Shown here: one piece after another, positions 31,501-38,604 of the stretch
Numbering within the stretch: position 1 is the first letter of the stretch
Layout: each line of letters opens with the position of its first letter
Assembly (NCBI GenBank): GCA_903882875.1
Contig: CAIRYQ010000010.1
Coordinates: 17,558 to 81,557, forward strand
DNA: 64,000 nt
From: an uncultured Spartobacteria bacterium
GTDB lineage: Bacteria > Verrucomicrobiota > Verrucomicrobiia > Chthoniobacterales > Chthoniobacteraceae
Reading direction: 5' to 3'
The notes under the pieces: model-generated
Database searches by the model: none
Seen by the model: only the letters and a program-made list of their open reading frames with translations
Told to the model about the DNA's origin: nothing
Made by a program: the position numbers and the translations under genes

Positions 31501-31690
31501 GATTGACCACATGTTCCAGATCGCCTTTTCGCGGCTGCCCTCCGGTGCAGAGCGCACGAAATTCGGCGCTTACTTTTCGAGGCAGAAGGAATTGATAGGC
31601 GGCACCGATCCGAAGCTCGCCGCCGAGAAAGCCCTCGCCGCCACCTGCCTTGTTGCGCTGGCGACCAACGAGTTCATCTACGTCGATTAG
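28559..31690 (+). CDS. PSD1 / DUF1549 / DUF1553 secreted protein
   Basis: 1043 residues. Signal peptide (FSLSVGLLFSQAAFAAEQ), cytochrome-like C55-x-x-C58-H59 (DSCYKCHSVAAKAQGK), DUF1549 (AYFDLTGLPPSPEELADFL, WLDLVRYAESGGYEFDGYR), heme-like ECVRCHEHKYDPIPHADYY, an unassigned beta-rich insert (about 440-650, which may be a discoidin-like sugar-binding module) and DUF1553 (about 760-1030, RRSVYLRVRRSELIPFLTLF, LPTQALTMMNSPFVRDIA). ATG 28559 is preferred; ATG 28523 would overlap the previous gene and spoil the signal peptide. It is the second member of a triad. Confidence 0.9.
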   Translation: MQTLHARQPRCVVHFSLSVGLLFSQAAFAAEQGPPSPEGIAFFEQKIRPVLADSCYKCHSVAAKAQGKLKGGLFLDTREGVLAGGDTGPSVVPGKPDASLLVKAVRWSDPDVEMPPKHKLPEPVIADFAKWVAIGVPDPRTGAQGSAKREINVAQGREFWSFKPLAHPSPPEVKNAAWVRSPVDRFILAKQEAAGVTPSAPVSREKLARRAYFDLTGLPPSPEELADFLKDESPDVFAKLVDRLLASPRYGERWGRHWLDLVRYAESGGYEFDGYRNGAYHYRDWVIRALNDDMPYSDFVRWQLAGDKIAPGTYVGEAATGFLVAGPYPGQITAKTEERIRYDQLDDMLSTIGSSMLGLTVECVRCHEHKYDPIPHADYYALAATLAATSHGVELVDADPTATKTALDAHAAAHAPLLAALRKFEAEELPARLEKWQREEMPALSSTARWQTLDPIEVRADKAWLDAEADGSVTFAGRTKAVQNRPGRAQGTDDPNNITYTITAHTFQRNLAAIRLDAIADRKFPKSGPGLAADGSFNLVEFSVTASPLDAGSAEKPVTLKLVPAQARFAEKAMPIQNSVDGNRTTGWRAKDNPGVDNAAAFEIAGGFPGFDGGTVITFHIEFRTDAIGRLRLAMTNSPLPARPAENGKPAAEIPDALGGGTDVQHLRDLRAMLDAKLVAAARPDAMRWMSRFDCEGKALFDTVADHARQAPRPKLSEVYTTLQGGRDVFLLRRGDVGNKEGKAAPGFLQVLATTEPGRWLAPPERDPRVALGDWIADAEHGAGHLLARVIVNRVWKYHFGRGIVATPNDFGAQGARPTHPELLDFLAGELIRSGWKLKPLHRLMMLSAAYQQGADANAQNQQRDPDNKLLWQRPAHRLEAEAIRDALLSVGEKLDPKMFGPAEGTVESARRSVYLRVRRSELIPFLTLFDAPDATRSMGDRGATTLPTQALTMMNSPFVRDIAARLAKRALAKGGTPEAAIDHMFQIAFSRLPSGAERTKFGAYFSRQKELIGGTDPKLAAEKALAATCLVALATNEFIYVD

Positions 31691-31722
31691 AACGCCCTTC
31701 ATTTCTCCACGACTCCACTCCC

Positions 31723-33183
31723 ATGTTCAGCCACCACACACCAGGAGAGCTCGTTCTTCCCACGCGCCGCAAATTCCTCCAGCAAGTCGGACACGGCTTC
31801 GGATCGCTCGCACTCGCGGCGATGCTGAACGAGCAGACCCGCGCCGCCGCCGCGGTCAATCCATTGCTCCCGCGCCGCCCGGATTTCACTCCGCGCGCAC
31901 GGGCGGTCATCTGGCTCTTCATGACTGGCGCGCCTTCACAGGTGGACACATGGGACTACAAGCCGGAGCTGCAAAAGCGGCATGGCCAGGTGCTGCCGGG
32001 CAGCGATCCGCAGACGGGATTTTTCAAGACCAGCGGCAAGTGTCTCAAGTCGCCATTCGGCTGGCAGCAGCATGGACAGAGCGGCACCTGGGTGTCGGAC
32101 ATTTTTCCAAATCTCGCGCGACACGTGGACGACATGACGTTCATCCATTCGTGCTATCTCAAGGGGAACAATCATGCGCCTGCCGCAATCGAACTGATGT
32201 GCGGCACGAACGTCCCAGGCCGGCCTAGCACCGGCGCATGGGTCACCTACGGCCTCGGCACGGAGAACCAAAATCTCCCCGCATTCGTCGTGATGCACGA
32301 CCGTAAGCCGCGCGGTGACGACCAGATCTGGTCGGCTGGTTTTCTTCCAAAGACTTTCCAGGCGCTCGCGCTTGATGCGCGACGAAAGGAGGCGATCGAC
32401 AACCTGCTGCGGGCGAAGGAGGAGACTGACGCGCAGCAGCGGACAGCGCTCGATTTGTTGCGTGACGTGAACACCGCCCACGCGCAGGTCCGGCCCACGC
32501 AGGCCGACCTCGCCGCACGGATCAACAGCTTCGAACTCGCCTACCGCATGCAGACCGCCGCCCCCGAGGCGCTCGATTACCAAAGCGAGAGTGAGGCGAC
32601 CAAGAAGCTCTACGGCATCGGCGAAAAGAACACCGAGACCTTTGGCCGACAGTGCCTCATCGCGCGGCGATTGGTCGAACGGGGCGTGCGCTACATCCAG
32701 ATTTTCGCAGGCAAAGGCACCGGCGGCGACGGCTCGGTGGACGATGTGCCGTGGGACGGCCACAACAACATCGAGGCCAATCACCGCTCGTGCGGCGCGG
32801 CGACCGATCAGCCCGCCGCAGCGCTGCTCGCGGATCTCAAGTCTCGTGGGCTGCTCGATTCCACGCTCGTGATCTGGGGTGGCGAATTCGGCAGGACGAG
32901 CGATGCGCAAGGCACCGTCGGCCGCGATCACAATCCGCACGCCTTCACGACATGGATGGCGGGCGGCGGCACGCGCGGCGGCGGATTCCACTACGGAGCG
33001 ACGGATGAGTTCGGCTACAAGGCGGTGGAGAACAAAGTCCACGTGAACGACCTCCACGCGACGATCCTCCACCTCCTCGGCCTCGATCACGAGAAGCTCA
33101 CCTATCGTTACAACGGCCGCGATTTCCGCCTCACCGATGTCGGCGGACACCTGCTGCGCGAAGTCATCGCCGGGGACATTTGA
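31723..33183 (+). CDS. DUF1501 secreted protein
   Basis: 486 residues with a Tat-like signal (LPTRRKFLQQVGHGFGSLAL). DUF1501 motifs: VIWLFMTGAPSQVDTWDYKP, NVPGRPSTGAWVTYGLGTEN, ERGVRYIQIFAGKGTGGDG, STLVIWGGEFGRTSDAQG, GRDHNPHAFTTWMAGGGTRGG and HATILHLLGLDHEKLTYRYN. It closes the second propeller/PSD1/DUF1501 triad, 32 bp after its partner, and is the last large gene of the catabolic cluster before the accessory element. Confidence 0.92.
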   Translation: MFSHHTPGELVLPTRRKFLQQVGHGFGSLALAAMLNEQTRAAAAVNPLLPRRPDFTPRARAVIWLFMTGAPSQVDTWDYKPELQKRHGQVLPGSDPQTGFFKTSGKCLKSPFGWQQHGQSGTWVSDIFPNLARHVDDMTFIHSCYLKGNNHAPAAIELMCGTNVPGRPSTGAWVTYGLGTENQNLPAFVVMHDRKPRGDDQIWSAGFLPKTFQALALDARRKEAIDNLLRAKEETDAQQRTALDLLRDVNTAHAQVRPTQADLAARINSFELAYRMQTAAPEALDYQSESEATKKLYGIGEKNTETFGRQCLIARRLVERGVRYIQIFAGKGTGGDGSVDDVPWDGHNNIEANHRSCGAATDQPAAALLADLKSRGLLDSTLVIWGGEFGRTSDAQGTVGRDHNPHAFTTWMAGGGTRGGGFHYGATDEFGYKAVENKVHVNDLHATILHLLGLDHEKLTYRYNGRDFRLTDVGGHLLREVIAGDI

Positions 33184-33196
33184 GCACGTCCATCAA

Positions 33197-33373
33197 ATGA
33201 ACCACCTCATCCAGTCAATCCTCGGAATCATTACCCTCTTATCGAGCTGCGTCGTCGTGCAGGGAGCAGAATGCGGCAAGCTCGCCATCGGCTATGTTAT
33301 CAGCAGCGCCCAGGAAGGATGCGCGCTCAAGCCACTCGACCAGCCAATCACCTCCGCGCCACGCTGCAACTAA
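33197..33373 (+). CDS. Small secreted protein or truncated secretory gene
   Basis: 58 residues from ATG 33197, 13 bp after the DUF1501 stop. The first about 23 residues look like a signal peptide (SILGIITLLSSCVVVQGA). The rest is short, with three cysteines and no known domain. It could be a genuine small protein, but its position at the edge of the accessory element suggests the start of a larger cluster gene truncated by integration or deletion. Confidence is low. Confidence 0.35.
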   Translation: MNHLIQSILGIITLLSSCVVVQGAECGKLAIGYVISSAQEGCALKPLDQPITSAPRCN

Positions 33374-33787
33374 CCTAGTTCAGGAAATCAACCGGCGCTC
33401 CTAACCGGAGGCTGCTTCTTGCAAAATAGGCATCACCGACCTAGGCCATTTTTGGGGTGCAGTTTTCTGCAAGTAGCGGAATTCACCAAGGGACTCCGTT
33501 CTAATTTTTCCTAAAATGGGTGGCGGTAATTTTTCAGAAGCGGGTCACCCGGCATGCGTGGGTCGGAAGTCGACCGTTACATCGTTCCCACAAATCAGCC
33601 GTCTCCATTTACCGCGCGGTTTGCGTAAGGGCTCCTTGAAACAAGGACTCGCACCTTCGTGGCATGTCCATCGAAGGCAGATGAGGAGGAAGCAGAACAA
33701 GCAAATCCACCGTGCGTTTCAACTTGCGCTCAAACGGGCGCACATGCCGAACCCTCTGCCGATACTGCTCATGCCGCGCGCAGCGGC
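33374..33787. other. Gene-poor junction between catabolic cluster and accessory element
   Basis: About 410 bp, less GC-rich than its surroundings, with several T/A runs. Both strands were read for a tRNA cloverleaf or a copy of the att-like sequence at 36198-36220, and none was recognised. Frames crossing it do not resemble proteins. The left boundary of the mobile element probably lies here, but the exact end cannot be fixed. Confidence 0.4.
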
Positions 33788-34117
33788 ATGCTGTATAAGA
33801 ACCTCATCGGAGCGGAAATCAGGAAAAGGCGGGACCGCCTCGGTTGGAGTCAATCCGACCTGGCGGTGAGGTTGCAGCTTGCCGGTTGGGATATCGATCG
33901 CAGCCAACTTTCAAAGATCGAATGCCGCTTGGTTCATGTCAGCGATTTCCAACAACTGTATTTCGTGCGCGTTTTCAAAATAAGCCTCGACGAGCTTCTG
34001 CCCAACGTCGATCCGCTGGAGAAGATTAACGACTTTTTGGCGCGAACGATGGAGCGAAAACGGGCTCCAATTCCGAGAGGCAAGAAGCCGAAGGCAAGGA
34101 AACCAACGCAGAGTTAG
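33788..34117 (+). CDS. Small XRE-type helix-turn-helix regulator
   Basis: 109 residues from ATG 33788 (MLYKNLIGAEIRKRRDRLGW). The open frame extends upstream to 33659 but in non-protein-like sequence. A Cro/C1-type HTH spans residues about 5-65: IRKRRDRLGWSQSDLAVRLQ, then LAGWDIDRSQLSKIEC as recognition helix and the VHVSDFQQLYFVRVFKISLD helix. The C-terminus is basic (KRAPIPRGKKPKARK). A close relative follows at 34275. Such pairs are typical of mobile elements, where they control integrase or replication functions. Confidence 0.75.
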   Translation: MLYKNLIGAEIRKRRDRLGWSQSDLAVRLQLAGWDIDRSQLSKIECRLVHVSDFQQLYFVRVFKISLDELLPNVDPLEKINDFLARTMERKRAPIPRGKKPKARKPTQS

Positions 34118-34274
34118 AGCCGGACATTTTAGTGACCTCGCCGCGCCAGTTGCCGCCGCCAGAACAATCCGAATCGGAACGATTGGATTGAGACGATATT
34201 CCTGCGGCGGTTTCCCTCAGTTGGCGGGCAAATCATGCGCCAGAAGCAGCGCAAGGCGCGGATGATTCGGTGTT

Positions 34275-34598
34275 ATGAGTCTCCGCATGATGAAGATTTT
34301 CACGCATCGAAATCTAGTTGGACCAATCATCGGCCGGTTGCGGCGGAAGCGAGGTTGGACCCAGGCCGATTTTGCCGTTCATCTTCAGCTTGCCGGTTGG
34401 AATATCAGCCGCAGCGGAGTGGCAAAAATCGAAGCGCAGCTCGTGCATGTCGGCGACCGCGAAATTTGCTACCTGCGGCAAGTCTTGCGGGTGGACGTGA
34501 AAGAGCTGTTTCCACGTTTCGATCCTCACAAATCCATTCGCGAAGGAATAGCCGAGTTGTTGAGCAAAGAACCTGTCGGCGAAATGGTCGCTAATTGA
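34275..34598 (+). CDS. Small XRE-type helix-turn-helix regulator, paralogue of the preceding gene
   Basis: 107 residues. Its HTH core, GWTQADFAVHLQLAGWNISR followed by SGVAKIEAQLVHVGDREICY, aligns closely with GWSQSDLAVRLQLAGWDIDR of the gene at 33788. Both end in a similar segment (VDVKELFPRFDPHKSI against ISLDELLPNVDPLEKI), so they arose by duplication. Divergence in the recognition helix suggests different operators. The stop overlaps the open frame of the next small gene. Confidence 0.75.
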   Translation: MSLRMMKIFTHRNLVGPIIGRLRRKRGWTQADFAVHLQLAGWNISRSGVAKIEAQLVHVGDREICYLRQVLRVDVKELFPRFDPHKSIREGIAELLSKEPVGEMVAN

Positions 34599-34645
34599 CG
34601 CGTTTCGCGATTCACGCTCGGACATTCGATTTTCAGAACGACCTG

Positions 34646-34912
34646 ATGCTACGCGTCGAAATTCCAGATGACCTCCTGATCCGTGCCGTGAGTGACGCGG
34701 TCGAGCGCCAACTTTCGCGAATCAATGAATTCACCGGCTACGTCGATCTAAAGGGAGCCTGCAAATTCTTGTCCGTAGGCGAATCGCAGTTCAAGGAATG
34801 GGTGAGGATCGGCTACATCCACCCGCGTAAAGTCAGCTCGCACCTCGTGCGTTACCGGCTCAAAGAACTTGAGAATTTTATGGAGGACTTCCTGATCAAA
34901 GCTCGGGTTTAG
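34646..34912 (+). CDS. Small excisionase-like DNA-binding protein
   Basis: 88 residues from ATG 34646 (MLRVEIPDDLLIRAVSDAV); TTG 34595, overlapping the previous stop, is an alternative. Residues about 35-80 look like a winged HTH of the helix_turn_helix_17/Xis type: GYVDLKGACKFLSVGESQF, WVRIGYIHPRKVSSHLVRYR and LKELENFMEDF. The usual 'tile, residue, key residue' layout of such domains is present. Its end overlaps the convergent integrase gene by 4 bp, which supports a role in excision control. Confidence 0.65.
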   Translation: MLRVEIPDDLLIRAVSDAVERQLSRINEFTGYVDLKGACKFLSVGESQFKEWVRIGYIHPRKVSSHLVRYRLKELENFMEDFLIKARV

Positions 34913-36123
34913 GCGGCGCGGCGGTGTGATGACTTTTGGGTGTTGTCCGCAGCACGAGTCTCCGTTGGGAGCACGGAGAACCAATCCGCCGCCTGTTTTT
35001 CCGTCACCAGTTCTCGATAATTCCGGAACAGCATCGTGGGCGAATTTCCCATCTCTAAAGCCACCCGCGCCGCGTCTTTGATGTCGGCCAGCCGGTAGCT
35101 CGCGTAGCTGTGCCGCAAGGCGTTCGGCTTCCAGATGAATTCAATGACCTCATTGCCTTCCTTGATGCTGCTTTTGCAAAACTTCTGTCGAGCCTCGCAG
35201 AGGGCATCGTTCCGTGTGTAGCCGACGACGTGGCCGGACTTTTGCCGGAGTGGCGTGAGCCAGGCCGTAAGCGCAGGCAGCAGTGGTACGAGCCGACGCG
35301 AAGCAGTCTTGGCCTTTTCAGCCGCGACCTCAATAAAGCCTTGATCAAAGCGAATGTCGCCCCAATCAAGTCGCATGATTTCCTGACTGCGCAGGCCAGC
35401 CAGCGCACCAATGGCAAAAAATGGCAGCAGCTTTTCCGGGGCATTCGAGAGCAGTAATCGCAGTTCACGAGGCGTGTAGATTTCAATCGCTCCTTCCCCC
35501 GAGTTCGCCGCCGCTACGTCCTCAACGACAGTCGGCTCATTCCTTGGCAGGTAACGCTTACCGCGGGCGTACCGGAAAAGCTGGAGAACGGCATTGCGGT
35601 AGTTGTTCCTTGTGCGCCCACTGACATTGAGGCCGTTCAACCAGACTTCGATTTCGTGCGTGCTGATTTGATCGATACGACCGGGAAACGCCGCAGCGAA
35701 TTTGTTCATCCTGTATTTTCGATCCTCCAGATGGAAAAAGCTCACACCTTCGACACGCTTTGAAGTGAGAAATTCTTCGGCAACTTCCGCAGCCGTTTTT
35801 GTGATGATGCGCGGTGTCTTGCCGCGTCCTGCAATCCACTCCTCAATCGCAGTCAGCAGAGACACGCCAAACGGCACGAGCTTGCCTTTGGCGAGTCGGT
35901 AATCCTCGACCTCCGCGAGTGTCATCGGTTTCTCGTGCGCTCGGCCCGAGGCAATTTGAGCAATGAGCCTTCGTGCTTCGATTTTTGCTGCGTCGAGGGA
36001 GGTGCGAGTGATTCTTTTTCGCGTCTTTCCGAGCAGAGTGGTGACGCAAAAGCGCCCGTCGGAGAATTCGTAAATCGGGACGGAGATATTTCCCTCTTTG
36101 ACATCGATGCGTTTCGTTTTCAC
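34909..36123 (-). CDS. Tyrosine recombinase / integrase
   Basis: 404 residues. An N-terminal SAM-like core-binding domain spans about 110-190 (TAAEVAEEFLTSKRVEGVSF) and the catalytic domain about 210-390. Catalytic residues visible: Arg in ALAGLRSQEIMRLDW, Lys in VAAEKAKTASRRLVPL, Arg-His in PNALRHSYASYRLAD (the first His of H-x-L-R-H is Asn) and the nucleophile Tyr in LFRNYRELVT. The first about 60 residues resemble an AP2-like arm-type DNA-binding region. It presumably mobilises the surrounding element. A tRNA-like att candidate lies 75 bp upstream of its start. Confidence 0.9.
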   Translation of the reverse strand: MKTKRIDVKEGNISVPIYEFSDGRFCVTTLLGKTRKRITRTSLDAAKIEARRLIAQIASGRAHEKPMTLAEVEDYRLAKGKLVPFGVSLLTAIEEWIAGRGKTPRIITKTAAEVAEEFLTSKRVEGVSFFHLEDRKYRMNKFAAAFPGRIDQISTHEIEVWLNGLNVSGRTRNNYRNAVLQLFRYARGKRYLPRNEPTVVEDVAAANSGEGAIEIYTPRELRLLLSNAPEKLLPFFAIGALAGLRSQEIMRLDWGDIRFDQGFIEVAAEKAKTASRRLVPLLPALTAWLTPLRQKSGHVVGYTRNDALCEARQKFCKSSIKEGNEVIEFIWKPNALRHSYASYRLADIKDAARVALEMGNSPTMLFRNYRELVTEKQAADWFSVLPTETRAADNTQKSSHRRAA

Positions 36124-36541
36124 GGGGAAAGAATCTGCCGCCGTGTCACGGAATTGTCACGCCAAATCCAAAATGGCCCTGGAAGCCGCATGGAATATGG
36201 CGACCCTAACGGGATTCGAAAACTCGCTACTTTTTCCCCAGTTTGCATAAGTTTGCTCGCTGCTGCCACTTGCTGCGCACCTGGTTTTTGATCGATCGGC
36301 AAGAATGTGCAGAATTCGGCAACCAATCCGTCGTGAATTGTCGTGAAAAAAATGAGCGCGACATTGATGAACGAACGATGCGCTGACCACGCGGTCTCGA
36401 TGAGGTCCGAATCCAAAAAAACTTTTGACAGGGGCCTGATCGTCGTTATCGTCATAGAAGTGACTGGAGTTCCGCGGGCCAAGTTGGCGGCGGGGTTCGC
36501 ACTCACAAAGTTCTGCCTCGCTTCACCCGTGGAAGCGAGAG
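36124..36541. other. Region upstream of integrase, no clear gene
   Basis: About 420 bp containing the integrase promoter side and the tRNA-3'-end-like sequence at 36198-36220. Frames on both strands are open (a 128-codon minus frame reaches 36506), but the sequence is not family-like and the minus frame runs through the tRNA-like segment. I read it as att and regulatory DNA. Confidence 0.4.
36198..36220 (-). other. Possible att core: tRNA 3'-end-like sequence
   Basis: Read on the minus strand this gives a canonical T-loop TTCGAAT, then CCCGT (T-stem 3' strand), TAGGGTC (acceptor 3' strand), G discriminator and CCA. Upstream of the T-loop the T-stem partner is wrong (not ACGGG), so only the 3' end of a tRNA is present. 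Tyrosine integrases often target tRNA 3' ends and leave such fragments. No complete tRNA with this end is visible in the window, and the isotype cannot be assigned. Confidence 0.4.
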
Positions 36542-36868
36542 TTGGGGCGAAAAGGATCAGGGCAGATCAGGATCTACGTTCGTAATCAAAACTTACGAGC
36601 GTCTCAAAAATCAAGATTGGTTCTCCTGACAAAAAAAGAAATCGCTGCCCGATACAGAGCATCGCTGCGGACAATCGGCAACTGGACTGGCCGGTTTTTA
36701 CCGTCAATCAAGATCGGTGGGAAACGTCTGTATGACGCCGCCGCATGCGATGAAGTGGTTCGTGCTTTCGAGCACCGGCCCCGCCTGTCGAGGCAAACTG
36801 ACAGGGACTGGCAAGCGCACAACCATGTCGATTCCGACAAGCGCGACAGCGAAGTCGAGGAACGATGA
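36542..36868 (+). CDS. Small helix-turn-helix DNA-binding protein
   Basis: Up to 108 residues. Residues about 28-70 form a Xis/MerR-type HTH: LLTKKEIAARYRASLRTIGN, then WTGRFLPSIKIGGKRLYDAA, the 'tiled helix, R-F-L-P, K-I-G-G-K-R-L-Y' layout of helix_turn_helix_17 proteins. The C-terminal about 35 residues are charged. No ATG lies ahead of the HTH; the frame begins with TTG 36542, so the start is uncertain. It directly precedes the hairpin and HUH gene and may regulate it. Confidence 0.6.
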   Translation: MGRKGSGQIRIYVRNQNLRASQKSRLVLLTKKEIAARYRASLRTIGNWTGRFLPSIKIGGKRLYDAAACDEVVRAFEHRPRLSRQTDRDWQAHNHVDSDKRDSEVEER

Positions 36869-36897
36869 AGCCCAATCGGGATTCTGGAACAGTCACA

Positions 36898-36925
36898 CCC
36901 AGCCGCCGTCCCCTCGGCGGCTGGG
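36898..36925. repeat. Perfect hairpin upstream of the HUH gene
   Basis: An 11-bp perfect inverted repeat, CCCAGCCGCCG and CGGCGGCTGGG, with a 6-nt loop TCCCCT. It sits 4 bp before the GTG that opens the HUH frame. There is no T run, so a terminator is unlikely. It shares the 10-mer CAGCCGCCGT with the hairpin downstream of the gene (38134-38172), which suggests recognition by the HUH protein (origin or element end). Confidence 0.6.
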
Positions 36926-36928
36926 ATC

Positions 36929-38086
36929 GTGGCGACCTACCAATTCCGTGTGACATGGTTCCACGATGCCTCGGGCTCGGTGGCGCAATTCGCGCCAACC
37001 GCCCTGTGGCGAGGATTTCGATGCCGAGGTTCTCGGCGGACACGCAAATGCAGGAAATTGCCTTCTTCAAAAATCCAGCAACATACCCCCGACTGGGCCG
37101 CACGGCCTTCTCTTCTAGGTAATAATTCATCAAACACCCCACCACCCAGCCTCCGCCCGCCTCCCTTCGAGGCAGGCTTCGTCCCGCCTGAATACCACGG
37201 TCGCGAACGTCAGTGGGAGCGGCGAAACTGCCCATCACACCGGCGAAAAGGTATCGTCGTCCTTAAGAACGCCATCGCCACTCTCCTTGAGAGGGAACCC
37301 TTGAGCCATGCCGGCGTGTTGCTCTTGAGGTTGACCGGCGAGGTGAGCAGTGCTGCCGCCAGAAAGCGGTTCGGAAAAATTACCTACACCCTGAACAAGC
37401 TTTTCAAATACCACTGCGGTGCCCTTGAGTTTGGCCGCGATGGCAGACTCCACATTCATCTTCTCGTCGTGGCGCAGAACGACATTGCTTCGGGTTTTGA
37501 CAGGACTGCCTATCGGCAGTTTTGCCTTTTGCAGAAAGGCGAACTCAACAGTTGTTTTTCCCCGGAAGAGAGGGCGGCATACAGACGGGAACTCCCGGCC
37601 AAGTTCAACCCGAACGAAAACTTGCGCAGGATTCGCGAGCAACTGAACACCCGATTCGCGAACGGATCTCACGGCTTTAAGGAAGTGCGCATTCAGGATC
37701 TTGCGCCCATCATTGAAAATGCTGAGGCGGTTTCAAACTACCTCACGGCGGATCTCTACAAGCGCTCATCCGACTTCCAGCGTTACGTGAAACGGACTCG
37801 CATGATCGTGCTCCCCAGAAAAGTCCCCCGCAAAATGAACCGTTCGTTTTCATGGAACAACCGGCGGGGAAAACTGCACCGGAAAAAAGTGGGCACAATC
37901 GCCGGCTACCTCGGCCTAGACCGGGATGGCTTGAAAGTCAGGTTCGGAACCAGGGATTGGATGAAGAAAGTCGGCGCTCTCATCGGGTTGATTGAGCAAG
38001 CGCAACCGCTTTGGCCTGACATGTTTCCTTACCATTTCGACCCGGTCGTGTTCTGTCTGAATGTTGTCCGGAGCCGCGGATGGTAA
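36929..38086 (+). CDS. HUH-superfamily replication initiator / relaxase-like protein
   Basis: Up to 385 residues. Clear Rep-type HUH signatures: motif I-like AGVLLLRLTGEV, motif II H175-x-H177 in GRDGRLHIHLLVV, and motif III with candidate nucleophile Y271 or Y277 in AVSNYLTADLYKRS. Basic C-terminal parts follow (RTRMIVLPRKVPRKMN). The family nicks single-stranded or supercoiled DNA and joins its 5' end to Tyr, to start rolling-circle replication, transfer or transposition. The first about 100 codons are Pro/Arg/Ser-rich and look non-coding, so the true start may lie nearer 37240 at an alternative codon. Hairpins flank the gene. Confidence 0.7.
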   Translation: MATYQFRVTWFHDASGSVAQFAPTALWRGFRCRGSRRTRKCRKLPSSKIQQHTPDWAARPSLLGNNSSNTPPPSLRPPPFEAGFVPPEYHGRERQWERRNCPSHRRKGIVVLKNAIATLLEREPLSHAGVLLLRLTGEVSSAAARKRFGKITYTLNKLFKYHCGALEFGRDGRLHIHLLVVAQNDIASGFDRTAYRQFCLLQKGELNSCFSPEERAAYRRELPAKFNPNENLRRIREQLNTRFANGSHGFKEVRIQDLAPIIENAEAVSNYLTADLYKRSSDFQRYVKRTRMIVLPRKVPRKMNRSFSWNNRRGKLHRKKVGTIAGYLGLDRDGLKVRFGTRDWMKKVGALIGLIEQAQPLWPDMFPYHFDPVVFCLNVVRSRGW

Positions 38087-38604
38087 GGCGTCTTCCCACG
38101 CCCGTTGAGGGACTTCCCGATACCAAAAAAAGGATTGAGCTGAGCGGCGGCGCAGCCGCCGTGAAGCTCAATTTGTGCGAACTGAGCGTGCCTCTCGGAG
38201 CCGGCTTGGGCAGTTTGCCGATGGGATGTCCTGGTTGAGCGAAGCGAGACTAGGACTCTCATCAGGCAAATGGTTACACCGGTTCCGGGTAGGTCCGGTC
38301 AGTGAGCACCGTCGTAGCAAGCGGACCACGTTTCACCTCAACCGGCATCAGGGTTTTGCGGTGCTGGCGACGGCCTTCGCCGATACTCGCAAGCGCATGT
38401 AATTTTCCGCATCCTTCTTCCTCAATCGCCGCATGAAACGCCTTTCCGGCCTGTTCCTGCCAGCCGGCCTCGTATTGCTGGCCCAGTTTGCGGTTCTTGC
38501 AGACGACGCGCTTACCCCTCGGCCATAAAGTTGTACGGCCAGACGAAAGTTAATCTTCCCCGCTGAGCGAATTTTTCACGGACTCCGAATGAACTGAAAC
38601 GAAG
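38087..38604. other. Intergenic region with hairpin and possible gene remnants
   Basis: About 520 bp after the HUH gene. It contains the hairpin at 38134-38172. A 31-codon plus frame (38433-38528) starts MKRLSGLFLPAGLVLLAQFA like a signal peptide. On the minus strand, 38277-38549 is open for 91 codons with protein-like composition (GQQYEAGWQEQAGKAFHAAI), but without a usable start codon in its first half. These may be remnants; neither is supported as a functional gene. Confidence 0.4.
38134..38172. repeat. Two-part hairpin downstream of the HUH gene
   Basis: Outer arms ATTGAGCT/AGCTCAAT (8 bp), a 3x3 internal loop, inner arms CGGCGGC/GCCGCCG (7 bp) and loop GCA. It lies 48 bp after the HUH stop. 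Its right arm contains CAGCCGCCGT (38153-38162), identical to a 10-mer in the upstream hairpin. No T run follows. It may be a second origin, an end of a small element or a REP-like structure. Confidence 0.55.

Noticed and set aside
33374..33787. Search for a tRNA or direct repeat marking the left end of the element
   Set aside because: No cloverleaf and no copy of the 36198-36220 sequence was found by eye.
36120..36506. A 128-codon minus-strand frame upstream of the integrase
   Set aside because: It reads through the tRNA-3'-end-like segment and overlaps the integrase start; there is no family match.
36343..36585. An 80-codon plus-strand frame
   Set aside because: No recognisable domain, overlaps the next HTH frame and has no plausible ribosome site.
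36898..36925. Reading this hairpin as an intrinsic terminator
   Set aside because: No T-run follows on either strand, and the same 10-mer recurs in the hairpin on the other side of the HUH gene.
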